From: Marinobacter subterrani
Lineage (GTDB): Bacteria > Pseudomonadota > Gammaproteobacteria > Pseudomonadales > Oleiphilaceae
NCBI RefSeq assembly: GCF_001045555.1
Contig: NZ_LFBU01000001.1
Location: 2,356,001 to 2,420,000, forward strand
DNA: 64,000 bases
Direction: 5' to 3'
The translations under genes were made by a program, and so were the position numbers. Shown piece by piece: positions 49,078-58,065 of this stretch; the first letter of the stretch is position 1, and every line of letters starts with the position of its first letter. The notes under the pieces are model-generated. The model was not told the origin of the DNA. It worked only from the letters and a program-made list of their open reading frames with translations, and ran no database searches.

Positions 49078-50472
49078 ATGAGCACTCCGGCAGAGAAACT
49101 GAACAATTTTGACGACTACAAAGTCCGCGATATCTCCCTGGCCGGCTGGGGGCGGAAGGAAATCAACATTGCAGAGGGCGAAATGCCCGCCCTGATGAAG
49201 CTCCGCGAGAAGTACAAGACCGAGCAGCCGCTGAAAGGCGCCAACATCATGGGCTGTATCCACATGACCATCCAGACTGCCGTGCTGATCGAAACCCTGG
49301 TAGAACTGGGTGCCAACGTGCGTTGGTCCTCGTGCAACATCTTCTCCACCCAGGATCAGGCCGCAGCTGCCATCGCGGCACAAGGCATTCCTGTGTTTGC
49401 GTGGAAAGGCGAGACCGATGAAGAGTACGACTGGTGCCTGGAGCGCACCGTGGGCGCCGACGTCGACGGCTGGGCACCGAACATGATCCTGGACGACGGC
49501 GGTGACCTGACCGCTCTGCTCCATGAAAAGTACCCGGAAATCCTGGCCAACTGCCACGGCGTGACAGAGGAAACCACCACCGGCGTGCACCGCCTGCAGG
49601 AAATGCTGCGTGAAGGCACTCTCAAGGTGCCGGCCATCAACGTGAACGATGCGGTCACCAAGTCCAAGAACGACAACAAGTACGGTTGTCGCCACAGCCT
49701 GAACGACGCCATCAAGCGCGCCACCGACCACCTGCTTTCTGGCAAGAAAGCACTGGTCATTGGCTACGGCGATGTGGGCAAAGGCTCCGCTGCTTCCCTG
49801 CGCCAGGAAGGCATGATCGTGAAAGTCACCGAAGCTGACCCGATCTGCGCCATGCAGGCCTGCATGGACGGATTCGAAGTGGTGTCTCCATACATTGACG
49901 GCGTGAACACCGGCACCGAGGCTGGCGTTAACCGGGCCCTGCTGCAGAACACCGACATTCTGGTGACCACCACCGGCAACATGAATGTGTGCGACGCCCA
50001 CATGCTCAAGGCGCTGAAGCCTGGCGCCGTGGTGTGCAACATCGGCCACTTCGATAACGAGATCGATACCGCGTTCATGCGCAAGAACTGGGAATGGGAC
50101 GAGGTGAAGCCGCAGGTTCATATTGTGTACCGCGACAAGGCCACCAACGACCACCTGATTCTGCTCTCCGAAGGCCGTCTGGTGAACCTGGGCAACGCTA
50201 CCGGTCACCCGTCACGGATCATGGACGGCTCCTTTGCCAACCAGGTGCTGGCACAAATGTACCTGTTCGAGCGCAAGTTCGCCGACCTGCCGGAAGACGC
50301 GCGGCAAAAAGGTGTGTATGTACAGGTTCTGCCCAAGCACCTGGACGAGGAAGTGGCTCGGGCCATGGTGGAAGGTTTTGGTGGCGTGATCACCAAAATG
50401 ACCCCGGAGCAGGCCAAATACATCGGCGTACCGGTCGAAGGCCCGTACAAGCCGGAAAGCTACAAGTACTGA
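49078..50472 (+). CDS. ahcY: Adenosylhomocysteinase (SAH hydrolase)
   Basis: 464 residues. Motifs: [40 protein letters not shown]-binding [20 protein letters not shown], and [16 protein letters not shown]. It contains the insertion typical of the longer bacterial enzymes and ends in PYKPESYKY. It splits SAH into adenosine and homocysteine. An AGGAG site lies close upstream. I looked for an SAH riboswitch in the leader and found none; instead a long hairpin element is present. Confidence 0.96.
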   Translation: MSTPAEKLNNFDDYKVRDISLAGWGRKEINIAEGEMPALMKLREKYKTEQPLKGANIMGCIHMTIQTAVLIETLVELGANVRWSSCNIFSTQDQAAAAIAAQGIPVFAWKGETDEEYDWCLERTVGADVDGWAPNMILDDGGDLTALLHEKYPEILANCHGVTEETTTGVHRLQEMLREGTLKVPAINVNDAVTKSKNDNKYGCRHSLNDAIKRATDHLLSGKKALVIGYGDVGKGSAASLRQEGMIVKVTEADPICAMQACMDGFEVVSPYIDGVNTGTEAGVNRALLQNTDILVTTTGNMNVCDAHMLKALKPGAVVCNIGHFDNEIDTAFMRKNWEWDEVKPQVHIVYRDKATNDHLILLSEGRLVNLGNATGHPSRIMDGSFANQVLAQMYLFERKFADLPEDARQKGVYVQVLPKHLDEEVARAMVEGFGGVITKMTPEQAKYIGVPVEGPYKPESYKY

Positions 50473-50484
50473 TCGGGTATCAAG

Positions 50485-51354
50485 ATGCAATCCCAGAAAC
50501 AGTTCAGGCGCCGTTTCAGCTTTGAGTTTTTCCCGCCCAAGACCGACCAGGGCAAGGAAAAGCTGCAGAACGTGCGCAACCGGCTGGCCGAGGTGAATCC
50601 GGACTTTTTCTCCGTCACCTTCGGGGCCGGTGGTTCCACCCGGGACCGCACCATTGAGACCGTGCTCAACCTGCACCAGCAGGGCATTTCCACGGCACCG
50701 CACCTGTCCTGCGTCGGGGGCACCCGCGAGGGAATCAGCGAGCTGCTGGATGTGTACAAAGAAAACGGGATCAACCGGATTGTCGCCCTTCGGGGCGACA
50801 TGCCCTCCGGTATGGGTGCGGCGGGCGAGCTGCGCTACGCCAATGAGCTGGTGGAGTTTATCCGCGAGCACAGCGGCGACCATTTCAACCTGGAAGTGGC
50901 AGCCTACCCTGAGTTTCATCCTCAGGCCCGCAATGCCGAGGAAGATCTGCAGAACTTTGCCCGCAAGGTGAAGGCCGGCGCCAACAGTGCCATTACCCAG
51001 TACTTCTTCAATGCAGACAGCTACTTCTATTTCATTGACCGTCTGGAGAAGATGGGCGTCACCATTCCGGTGGTGCCGGGCATCATGCCCATCGTCAACT
51101 TCTCCAGCCTGGTGCGCTTCTCCGACATGTGCGGTGCGGAAATCCCGCGCTGGATTCGCAAGCAGCTCGAAGCCTACGGCGACGACAGCGAATCCATCCG
51201 CAAGTTCGGTGAGGAAGTGGTAACCGACATGTGTGAAAAGCTCCTGAAGGCCGGTGCGCCGGGCTTGCATTTCTACACCCTCAACCAGGCAGAACCCAGC
51301 ATCAGCATCTGGAAGAACCTGGGCATCAGTGAGCGGGAAAAGATCGCTTTCTGA
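50485..51354 (+). CDS. metF: 5,10-methylenetetrahydrofolate reductase
   Basis: 289 residues. It begins with RRFSFEFFPPKTDQGKEKLQ, the classic MetF N terminus, followed by SVTFGAGGSTRDRTIETV and RIVALRGDMPSG. The enzyme reduces methylene-THF to methyl-THF for homocysteine remethylation. It starts 12 bases after ahcY, so the two are co-transcribed. Confidence 0.95.
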   Translation: MQSQKQFRRRFSFEFFPPKTDQGKEKLQNVRNRLAEVNPDFFSVTFGAGGSTRDRTIETVLNLHQQGISTAPHLSCVGGTREGISELLDVYKENGINRIVALRGDMPSGMGAAGELRYANELVEFIREHSGDHFNLEVAAYPEFHPQARNAEEDLQNFARKVKAGANSAITQYFFNADSYFYFIDRLEKMGVTIPVVPGIMPIVNFSSLVRFSDMCGAEIPRWIRKQLEAYGDDSESIRKFGEEVVTDMCEKLLKAGAPGLHFYTLNQAEPSISIWKNLGISEREKIAF

Positions 51355-51367
51355 TAAATCTAGTGGT

Positions 51368-51399
51368 GTCGGATTACGGCCCTGTGGGCCTAATCCGAC
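51368..51399. repeat. REP-like palindrome GTCGGATTA...TAATCCGAC
   Basis: A 9-bp outer stem (51368-51376 and 51391-51399) with an inner GGCC-CTGT-GGCC stem and one bulged C. This resembles widespread gammaproteobacterial extragenic palindromes. It sits just after metF. Confidence 0.65.
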
Positions 51400-51434
51400 C
51401 TACAAATATTCCTCTACAGCTGCGAGTGAACCCC

Positions 51435-51469
51435 GGGGTCAGATGAACGCCTTCATCTGACCCCTTTTT
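51435..51469 (+). terminator. Terminator after metF; second copy of the 13-bp-stem hairpin
   Basis: GGGGTCAGATGAA-CGCC-TTCATCTGACCCC followed by TTTTT. It works well as a rho-independent terminator for ahcY-metF, and its stem is identical to the one at 42889-42918. Confidence 0.75.
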
Positions 51470-51653
51470 CATCCCCCTCCGGTCAAACCTCCGCGCCAAG
51501 CATTTGATTTTCTGTGTGCATCTGCGTAATAGTCTAAAGTGTATGTGATGCAGTTCCATCCACGCTCCCCGGAGATCGCAGTCAACAGCCGCGGTTGGTC
51601 CGGTCTGCCTTACCGGGCAAATGGAGCCTCACAAGAAAGAAAAAGGAGAAAGC

Positions 51654-52412
51654 ATGAGCACGAAATGGCTGAAAACAGTAGGTGCCACCCTGGCCCTGAC
51701 CGTGGCAGCAGGTACCGCCAGCGCAGAAACCCTCAAGGTGGTCACTGACCCGAGTTTCGTTCCGTTTGAAATGATGGACGCGGAAACCGGCAAGATGATC
51801 GGGTTTGATATGGAGATCATCCGCGAAGTGGCAGACCGTGCCGGCTTTGAAATCGATCTGAACACCATGGATTTCAACGGCATCATCCCGGCACTGCAAT
51901 CCGGTAGTGTCGACATCGCCATCGCCGGCATCACCATCACCGACGAGCGCGAGGAAATCGTTGATTTCTCCAATCCGTACTACGATTCCGGTCTGCGTCT
52001 TCTGGTGCGCGAAAGTAACGATGAGGTCAAGGAATTCGATGATCTGGAAGGCAAAAAGATCGGCACCAAGATCGGCAGCACCAGCTACGACTACCTCATG
52101 AAGAACCTCGAAGCCGATGACGGTGTTACCCCCTACCCGGGCAGTGCCGACATGTACATGGCGCTGATGTCGGGCGCCGTCGACGCGGTCTTCTACGATG
52201 CGCCGAACGTGGGCTACTTTGCCCGCACCAAGGGTGAAGGCAAGGTGAAAACTGTTGGCCCCCTGTACGAAGGTCAGCAATATGGCATCGCCCTGGTTGA
52301 GGGCAGCGAATGGGTAGACGAGGTGAACACTGCCCTGGCCTCGATGAAGGAAGACGGCACCTACAAAAAGATCTACGAAGAGTGGTTCGGCGCCATGCCG
52401 GATGACATGTAA
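51654..52412 (+). CDS. Amino-acid ABC transporter periplasmic binding protein (GlnH-like)
   Basis: 252 residues from the ATG at 51654 with AAAGGAG upstream. Signal peptide about 1-24 (ending SAETLK). SBP family 3 signatures: VVTDPSFVPFEMMD near residue 30, GFDMEIIREVADRAGFEIDL, and DIAIAGITITDEREEIVDFS. It captures a polar amino acid, probably glutamine or a related one, for the permease and ATPase encoded next. Specificity is not determined. Confidence 0.88.
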   Translation: MSTKWLKTVGATLALTVAAGTASAETLKVVTDPSFVPFEMMDAETGKMIGFDMEIIREVADRAGFEIDLNTMDFNGIIPALQSGSVDIAIAGITITDEREEIVDFSNPYYDSGLRLLVRESNDEVKEFDDLEGKKIGTKIGSTSYDYLMKNLEADDGVTPYPGSADMYMALMSGAVDAVFYDAPNVGYFARTKGEGKVKTVGPLYEGQQYGIALVEGSEWVDEVNTALASMKEDGTYKKIYEEWFGAMPDDM

Positions 52413-52501
52413 GAGCTGAGAAGCACCTACTTACCACTCCCGGCGCCGGGGCCTCTGAGCCCCGGCTTTTCTGACCTCATCATCCTGTGGAGACACTTAC
52501 A

Positions 52502-53173
52502 GTGGAATCCCAGTTTCAGTTCAGCTGGCAAGCAGCCTTAAATTCGATCCCCATTCTGATTGAGGGGATCCCCTACACCCTGATGATTTCGTTTGGCGGC
52601 CTGCTCATTGGCTTTATCCTGGGCATCTTCTTCGGCTTGCTGAGTATCAACAAATATTGGTTCCTGAAGTGGCCGGCGACCGCGTACATCGAAATTTTCC
52701 GTGGTACGCCCATTCTCGTTCAGGTGCTGTTTATCTTCTACGGTCTGCCCGACCTGATCGGCACTCCCATTAACCCGTTAACCGCGGGTATTGCAGCGAT
52801 CGCATTGAATTCCGGCGCCTATATCTCGGAAGTGGTCCGCGGGGGCGTTCAATCCATCGACAAGGGCCAGACCGAAGCGGGCCTCTCCCTCGGCCTGTCA
52901 CGCACCCAGACCTTCTGGTCGGTCGTCTGGCCCCAGGCTTTCCGGCGCATGGTTCCGCCCCTCGGTAACCAGGCCATTGTCAGCATCAAGGACACCTCCC
53001 TGTTCTCGGTGATTGGCGTGGGCGAACTGGTTCGCCAGGGCCAGATCTACATAGCAACCACCTTCCAGGCGTTCGAGGTGTACTTCATGGTTGCGCTCCT
53101 GTATCTCGCGATCACCCTTTCACTGTCCCTGATTCTCCGCTTCATCGAGCGGCGTGGACTGGTCTCCGTCTGA
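52502..53173 (+). CDS. Polar amino-acid ABC transporter permease (GlnP-like)
   Basis: 223 residues from the GTG at 52502, chosen because GGAG lies nine bases before it; an earlier GTG five codons upstream has no ribosome site. About five membrane helices, and the EAA loop [20 protein letters not shown] near residue 130, typical of HisM/GlnP permeases. It forms the membrane channel of the system. Confidence 0.9.
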   Translation: MESQFQFSWQAALNSIPILIEGIPYTLMISFGGLLIGFILGIFFGLLSINKYWFLKWPATAYIEIFRGTPILVQVLFIFYGLPDLIGTPINPLTAGIAAIALNSGAYISEVVRGGVQSIDKGQTEAGLSLGLSRTQTFWSVVWPQAFRRMVPPLGNQAIVSIKDTSLFSVIGVGELVRQGQIYIATTFQAFEVYFMVALLYLAITLSLSLILRFIERRGLVSV

Positions 53174-53186
53174 AGGAAAGCGACTC

Positions 53187-53933
53187 ATGACTGATATCGT
53201 CAAAATGAAGGGCATGAACAAGTACTTTGGTAAGCTGCATGTCCTGAAAGATATAGACCTGACCGTTGCCAAGGGCGAGGTTGTGGTGATTATCGGCGCC
53301 AGTGGCTCCGGCAAGTCCACCCTGATCCGCTGCGTGAATGGCCTGGAGGAATTCGAATCCGGTCAACTGGAAGTGGATGGCCATCCGCTGGCCCCCAAGA
53401 GCGGCAACCCGAAATCCCTGGCCGATATCCGCAAGGAAGTGGGCATGGTGTTCCAGCAGTTCAACCTGTTCCCGCACCTGACGGTGAAAAAGAACATCAT
53501 GCTGGCGCCGCGGAAGGTCAAGGATGCGTCGGAAACCATCGCCAACGCCACCGCGGAGCGGCTGCTCAACCGGGTAGGCATTGCCAGCCAGGCCGACAAA
53601 TACCCCAGCCACCTGTCCGGCGGCCAGCAACAGCGGGTCGCCATCGCCCGGGCCCTGGCCATGGAACCCCGGCTGATGCTGTTCGACGAACCCACCTCAG
53701 CGCTCGACCCGGAAATGATCGGCGAAGTGCTGGACGTCATGCGCGAACTGGCCAAAGAAGGGATGACCATGATGGTCGTGACCCACGAGATGGGCTTCGC
53801 CCGGGAAGTGGCCGACCGCGTGATCTACATTCACGAAGGTCAGATCGTTGAACAGGGCAAACCGGACGATGTGTTCGACAACCCGCAGAATGAACGCACC
53901 CAGGCGTTCCTTTCACGGGTGCTGGCGCACTGA
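53187..53933 (+). CDS. Amino-acid ABC transporter ATP-binding protein (GlnQ-like)
   Basis: 248 residues from the ATG at 53187 with AAGGAA upstream. Walker [10 protein letters not shown] (near residue 37), signature [17 protein letters not shown], Walker [15 protein letters not shown] and the switch His in VVTHEMGFA. It powers the adjacent permease. The three genes end in a clear terminator. Confidence 0.94.
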   Translation: MTDIVKMKGMNKYFGKLHVLKDIDLTVAKGEVVVIIGASGSGKSTLIRCVNGLEEFESGQLEVDGHPLAPKSGNPKSLADIRKEVGMVFQQFNLFPHLTVKKNIMLAPRKVKDASETIANATAERLLNRVGIASQADKYPSHLSGGQQQRVAIARALAMEPRLMLFDEPTSALDPEMIGEVLDVMRELAKEGMTMMVVTHEMGFAREVADRVIYIHEGQIVEQGKPDDVFDNPQNERTQAFLSRVLAH

Positions 53934-53950
53934 ACCAGGCCAGTTCCACA

Positions 53951-53976
53951 AAGCCTCCGCTTGCGGGGGCTTTTTT
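53951..53976 (+). terminator. Rho-independent terminator of the amino-acid ABC operon
   Basis: AAGCCTCCGC-TTGC-GGGGGC is followed by six Ts, directly downstream of the ATPase gene stop. It separates the operon from the eroded island to the right. Confidence 0.8.
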
Positions 53977-54075
53977 CTTGAATGCCCGCCACCAAATCGC
54001 AACAACGCCCCACAAAACCGATTAACCCACCGGCGATGTGCAAACGCATGGCCGGACAAGAATGCAGTAACCCCC

Positions 54076-54435
54076 ATGGCCAAAGCCCCCTGCAAGAAAA
54101 CCAACAAAAGCTTCGAACAGACCCTCTGGGACACCGCCGACAAACTGCGCGGCGCCCTGCCGGACAACTACTTCTCCCGCCTGGGCATCGATGTGAGCAA
54201 ACTGGCGGAGAAATCCGTAAGCATCTCTGCGTTACGCAACAATCCTGCGCAGCATTTTGGCGATCAGCCCATTGCCGTTCTGAGCCACAACAAGCCCGCA
54301 GGCTATGTGCTCGGCGCGGAACTGTTCGAGGAAATGATGAAACTGATAGGCGACAAGGAAGCCGCTTGCGGAGCTGGTTTCACGGGGTCGGATCAGCTCC
54401 TGAAACAGGCCTTGTTGTCGTTACGGAAGCGGTGA
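54076..54435 (+). pseudogene. Chimeric ORF: hsdM remnant fused to a Phd/YefM-type antitoxin
   Basis: 119 residues, uninterrupted. Residues about 1-26 (KKTNKSFEQTLWDTADKLRG) match the N terminus of type I methyltransferase HsdM. Residues about 27-45 (ALPDNYFSRLGIDVSKLA) match a segment normally some 100 residues further into HsdM, so about 100 codons appear deleted at a short GALP-type junction. From about residue 46, EKSVSISALRNNPAQHFGDQ, then HNKPAGYVLGAELFEEMMKL, is a Phd/YefM (StbD-like) antitoxin. The last 24 residues fit neither family. No cognate toxin follows. It could be a decay product, or the antitoxin part may still be expressed from the hsdM start. The family matches come from memory of motifs. 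Confidence 0.6.
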
Positions 54436-54449
54436 TTGTATTCAATAAC
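54414..54449 (+). repeat. 36-base repeat, copy 1
   Basis: This stretch recurs at 56699-56733 with one base deleted (starting GTTGTCGTTACGGAA in both, ending GTGATTGTATTCAATAAC). In one plus frame it reads VVVTEAVIVFNN, which vaguely recalls C-terminal parts of IS3-type transposases, but this is not secure. The copies suggest a duplicated relic left by a mobile element. Confidence 0.6.
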
Positions 54450-54526
54450 CACAAGCCGCTGCATTTCCTACAAGTATGCGCTTACGCTACCACGATTGAA
54501 GATGTAGAAATGAAAGGGAATTCTTA

Positions 54527-54619
54527 ATGACAATACATGGAGTTGTGCCTGACTGGACAACGTTTGAGCAAAACCGGGACTATTTCTCAGGTTTTCAACA
54601 GGGCTGCCCCTCACTCTGA
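54527..54619 (+). other. Small relic ORF of 30 residues
   Basis: ATG overlapping the stop of a preceding open frame (TAATG), encoding MTIHGVVPDWTTFEQNRDYF plus ten residues. The coupled arrangement suggests the start of a second gene of a two-gene system that was later truncated. I do not recognise either gene. Confidence 0.3.
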
Positions 54620-55438
54620 ATACCGTTCCGGAACCTGCGAGGGTGCCAGAGCGTCACTCAGGCCATAAGCCCGCAGTATTTGCCCATACTCCCCATTGAG
54701 CCGGATTATATTGAGTCCCCGATTGAAGTGTTCCAGCAGCTCTTCGCTGTGGGGTTTGCCTCTTACCACGCCGAAGTACAGGGGCTGCATGAGCAGCGGG
54801 GCTGACAAGCGAACCTTACTCTTCACGGTGGGGTTGGCCTCGACAAAGGCCTTGGCGACCAGCTTGTCTTCAATACCCGCATCGACCCGGCCCTTGGCGA
54901 CCATTTGAACGACGTTTGAAATTGTGCCGACAGGCAGTTTATTCAGGGTATCGGCCTGATCGAAACCGGCCCCGAAGCGCGCCCCCTCCCGATAAGCAAT
55001 CCTTAGCCCGGCAAGATCGTTGACGTGCCGGGGGGCCAGATCGGTTCCTGCAGGTAAAAGAGCGACGATCGGGCTGAGAAAGTAGGGCTGGCTGAATGCT
55101 ACCAGTGCTTCACGCTCCTTTGTATGCCATATGCCGACCAAGCCGTCTGCTGCCTGGTTACGGGCGTTCCACATGACCCGTCGCCAAGGCTGGAGTCGTA
55201 CCGTAATATTGTCATAGCCTGACGCTTTCAGGGCCGCTTCCACAATCTCGGTGGCAAAGCCTTTGTGGGAGTCAGTATCGTCCAGATAAGGTGGCCAGGG
55301 TGGGCCTACCAACAAGAGCTCGCGACCGGCAACAGGGAACGCCAAAGAGAGCAAAAGCGCCAGCGACACAACAAGCCGCCTTGCTCGCGAGACAGGGCCG
55401 CCCAGCCGCCAACCAGAAAGAAAAAAGACCGTTAACAT
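54611..55438 (-). CDS. Periplasmic solute-binding protein, family 3 type
   Basis: 275 residues. An Arg-rich start and hydrophobic signal (about 20-38) are followed by LLLVGPPWPPYLDDTDSHKG, then GFATEIVEAAL, a SBP_bac_3 fold. GYDNITVRLQPWRRVMWNAR and the later VQMVAKGRVDAGIEDKLVAK segment fit stand-alone binding proteins not tied to a transporter. No permease or ATPase is adjacent. The ligand is unknown. The start is uncertain because no clear ribosome site precedes 55438. Confidence 0.75.
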   Translation of the reverse strand: MLTVFFLSGWRLGGPVSRARRLVVSLALLLSLAFPVAGRELLLVGPPWPPYLDDTDSHKGFATEIVEAALKASGYDNITVRLQPWRRVMWNARNQAADGLVGIWHTKEREALVAFSQPYFLSPIVALLPAGTDLAPRHVNDLAGLRIAYREGARFGAGFDQADTLNKLPVGTISNVVQMVAKGRVDAGIEDKLVAKAFVEANPTVKSKVRLSAPLLMQPLYFGVVRGKPHSEELLEHFNRGLNIIRLNGEYGQILRAYGLSDALAPSQVPERYSE

Positions 55439-55561
55439 TTTTTTTGCACCCTGCCCTGCTCCTATTGATCAAACGATAGCATTGATCCTCTTGGCAGGAT
55501 CGTAATTCAGAAGAACTCGACGACTCCTTCTGATCTTACAGGCCACCAGTTTCTTGAGGCA

Positions 55562-56494
55562 TCACATTTCTTCATGAACCTGGCCGTAGGCCAGCATCGC
55601 GAACAGGCCGGTACCGCCGATAATGTTGCCGATGAGTACCGGCGAAATATGATAGATCAGGGCGTTGAAGAAACTCATTTCCCCACTGAGCACCAGAGTG
55701 AAGATCTCGTTTGACCCGGCAATCACATGGGTAAAGTCACCCGCCGCAATCAGCCAGGTAAACATGACGATAACCAGCACTTCGGATCTCTTCGCCGAAG
55801 GCAGCATCCACACAATAGCCGCTATGAAAAAGCCTGATGGAATGCCGCGCAAAAGTGTCTCGGCCGGAGTCAGCGTTGCCAGGTGGCGCGACATCTCCAC
55901 CATCGCCGCGAGGATGTCGGCGGGAAGGATGCCTCCGTGGACGCCGATGGCGGCGGTAATAAACGTGCCACACAGATTGGCCACTAGCACAATTCCCCAA
56001 AGGCGGGCGGTACAATAGAACCGGTTACGCGTCGGCTGGGCCAGAACCGGCAGCACGACGGTGATGGTGTTCTCGGTGAACAGTTGAAGCCGGCACAGGA
56101 TCACGAGGACAAACCCGAACGAGTAGCCCAGGCTTTCGATCAACGTCAGGTAGGGGTGATCTGAGCCCAGATTGGAGCGGATAATTCCCTCGACGAGGAC
56201 CGAGGTCGAAATCCCCAGCCCCGCTGCCACACCGGACCACCAGAGCGAAATTTTAGGGCGCTTTAGCTCCTCTTCGCCCTCGCGCAGGATGATGGAGTAG
56301 ACCGTCAGCGACGATAGATTGCGATGTTCGGCTACGGTCTCACGTTCCTTCGGAGTCAGTGACTTTTCGCTCGAGGTCGGTGTCTGTTCGCGGGATTCGC
56401 GATCCTGGACCTTGGCGCGAGACTCTTGCTCGTCCGCAACCTCCTTGGCTTTCTTTTCGGAGGTGGTATCCCGATTGGCTTCCCCGTCACTCAT
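55562..56494 (-). CDS. Formate/nitrite transporter (FNT) family channel, YfdC-like
   Basis: 310 residues. The N-terminal 75 residues are highly charged and probably disordered. Then come six membrane helices with FNT features: SLWWSGVAAGLGISTSVLVE, LFTENTITVVLPVLA, and NLCGTFITAAIG, then LRGIPSGFFIAAIVW. The family conducts small anions such as formate, nitrite or hydrosulfide; the YfdC branch is less well characterised. AAGGA precedes the ATG at 8 bases. It stands alone inside the accessory island. Confidence 0.85.
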   Translation of the reverse strand: MSDGEANRDTTSEKKAKEVADEQESRAKVQDRESREQTPTSSEKSLTPKERETVAEHRNLSSLTVYSIILREGEEELKRPKISLWWSGVAAGLGISTSVLVEGIIRSNLGSDHPYLTLIESLGYSFGFVLVILCRLQLFTENTITVVLPVLAQPTRNRFYCTARLWGIVLVANLCGTFITAAIGVHGGILPADILAAMVEMSRHLATLTPAETLLRGIPSGFFIAAIVWMLPSAKRSEVLVIVMFTWLIAAGDFTHVIAGSNEIFTLVLSGEMSFFNALIYHISPVLIGNIIGGTGLFAMLAYGQVHEEM

Positions 56495-56725
56495 TCAGCT
56501 GTCCTTTAGCCATCCAGAAACGCGTGTGTTGTTGCAAGATTGAAACCGCCGGAAAGTTGTCTTTGGTATCTATGATAGCTTAGATGCTTTAATCGAAAAC
56601 CGGGACAGATTTATTTTTCCACATTTACCGCCATGTTCGATGATGGCCGTGGAATCGGTCTGCCCCAGGAACAGGGGTTTAATCACCCGGATCGCCTCGT
56701 TGTCGTTACGGAACGGTGATTGTAT
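56495..56725. other. Non-coding relic stretch with repeat copy 2
   Basis: No intact gene. It includes GGGACAGATTTATTTTTC near 56603, a sequence often found beside mobile-element relics, and most of the second copy of the 36-base repeat (starting at 56699). I see no promoter or RNA structure that I can support. Confidence 0.4.
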
Positions 56726-56733
56726 TCAATAAC
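56699..56733 (+). repeat. 36-base repeat, copy 2 (one base shorter)
   Basis: Matches 54414-54449 except for one missing G and is truncated into the PIN-domain remnant on the opposite strand, overlapping its stop codon. This places a rearrangement point exactly where the PIN gene is cut. Confidence 0.6.
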
Positions 56734-56833
56734 GAGCTTTGAACAGATTCGTGAGTGCCGGCCGCATTAACGTGTCTCGCAAAGGCGCGGGATAGAGAAC
56801 GCAGGCATCGTAAACCACGGTAAATTTGCTCAT
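56726..56833 (-). pseudogene. Truncated PIN-domain toxin
   Basis: 35 residues, MSKFTVVYDACVLYPAPLRD plus fifteen more. This is the N-terminal strand of a PIN nuclease with the first catalytic Asp (YDACVLYP). A full PIN toxin has about 130-190 residues, so most of the fold and the other acidic residues are missing. The break falls in the 36-base repeat. It starts 6 bases after the antitoxin reading frame, in the usual antitoxin-toxin order. Confidence 0.65.
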
Positions 56834-56839
56834 TGGCGC

Positions 56840-57292
56840 TCAGTATGCCATGCCCTCATCCTGGGAGAACGCGGTCAACTCTGCCAGCGTTTCACGTCTC
56901 TGTCGGTCGATACTCTCTTTGTAGGTGAGCACATCGGTCAGCAAGACCCGCCTGTGAACACCGACCTTGCGGAACGGGATGTCTCACTTTTCGAGCAGGC
57001 CGATGAGATAAGGGCGGCTAACGTTAAGCACATTGGCAGCCTCCTGCGTGCTCAATTCCTGATGATGGGGTATCAGACTGATGGCGTTCCCCCGAGACAT
57101 CTCCGAGAGCACATCCAGAAGAATCTGGATCACATGGCCCGGCAGCGCCAACTCGTCGGTTTCACCATTGCTTCCCCGCAAGGACATCTGAACCCGATCG
57201 ACGTTTGCATACTTCGCCAACGTTCGGCTGGATATTTTTGCTTGTTCCATCTCTGCCTGAGTCGGCAAATGAACTACTTTCTGGACCGTCAT
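56840..57292 (-). pseudogene. Excisionase-type antitoxin with an in-frame nonsense codon
   Basis: The first 102 residues run from MTVQKVVHLPTQAEMEQAKI to a helix-turn-helix LSTQEAANVLNVSRPYLIGL and stop at a TGA (56984-56986). In the same frame the sequence continues without change of style for 47 codons (DIPFRKVGVHRRVLLTDVLT to QDEGMAY) before the normal stop. The usual family text is LLE-K-G-x-IPF, so a GGA-to-TGA change explains the break. The partner toxin is itself truncated, so the pair looks dead. The 102-residue product might still bind DNA. Confidence 0.7.
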
Positions 57293-57491
57293 GGCATTCG
57301 TCTCCGCAAAAATTCCGAGTTAGGTTTGTTGAATTAAAGCTTGCCACAAACGAAATAACCGAAAGCAGTGAAATATTCGAAACGGAATTGTGGCGCCAAA
57401 GAATTGAAGTGAATCACCAAACGCTCCCGCCGGCCGCCGGCTATTTTGACGAAGCCTCCGGACACCGATTCAGGCAACACCTTCTCGCTCG

Positions 57492-57926
57492 CTAAGCCAG
57501 ATTCAGCTTCGTGATATACCGACGCGCCACCTTGCCAAAGATCAGCAAGCACACGAGGGTCTGCAATAGAATGGCAACCACAAAGCCGATCATCAGAATG
57601 CCCAGCGGAAGCTCTGAGACAACCAGCATGACATCACCAATCGCAGGGGCGTCGGCTGAAAGGAATAGAAGGGCAATGAGGGAAATGAACGAGACGACCA
57701 GCGCACTGATGTTCACAGAGACAGACATTATCCAGTTCTCCCGGAGCGTCGGCGCCCTGCCAAACGCCGAAACCGATGCGGCCATTGCGCCATAGGCGGC
57801 ACCGATCATCGCCCCGATCTGCACGCCGGAATTCATCTCGATGTTGAATACTTCACCGATCGTAATAATGCAGAGCTGGAAGGCTGCGTAGAGGCCGGTA
57901 AAGTTGAGGATGGTCTTTGTAATCAT
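57492..57926 (-). CDS. ABZJ_00895-type membrane protein
   Basis: 144 residues from the ATG at 57926 with AAGGAAG at good spacing; a GTG 14 codons upstream is less likely. Four hydrophobic helices (MITKTILNFTGLYAAFQLCI, then SGVQIGAMIGAAYGAMAASV). It resembles a small family of uncharacterised four-helix inner-membrane proteins. Function unknown. It lies between the broken toxin pair and the PAAR module, so it may be part of the island cargo. Confidence 0.6.
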   Translation of the reverse strand: MITKTILNFTGLYAAFQLCIITIGEVFNIEMNSGVQIGAMIGAAYGAMAASVSAFGRAPTLRENWIMSVSVNISALVVSFISLIALLFLSADAPAIGDVMLVVSELPLGILMIGFVVAILLQTLVCLLIFGKVARRYITKLNLA

Positions 57927-58065
57927 GTTTAAGCTTCCTTGCTTTTTCGGTTTTGAAGTTGTTGACACGTTCTAAAGAACTTCGAAATCTTGGACACTCG
58001 CATCGCGGCAGGTGCAGGCAAGCCTCGCAGTTTGCCTTCAGCAGGAGCGTTTCATTCAGACTGCA

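Noticed and set aside
57293..57491. Possible gene in the gap between the antitoxin and the ABZJ_00895-type gene
   Set aside because: Frames on both strands are short, overlap the neighbours and show no motif or ribosome site; I see nothing to support.
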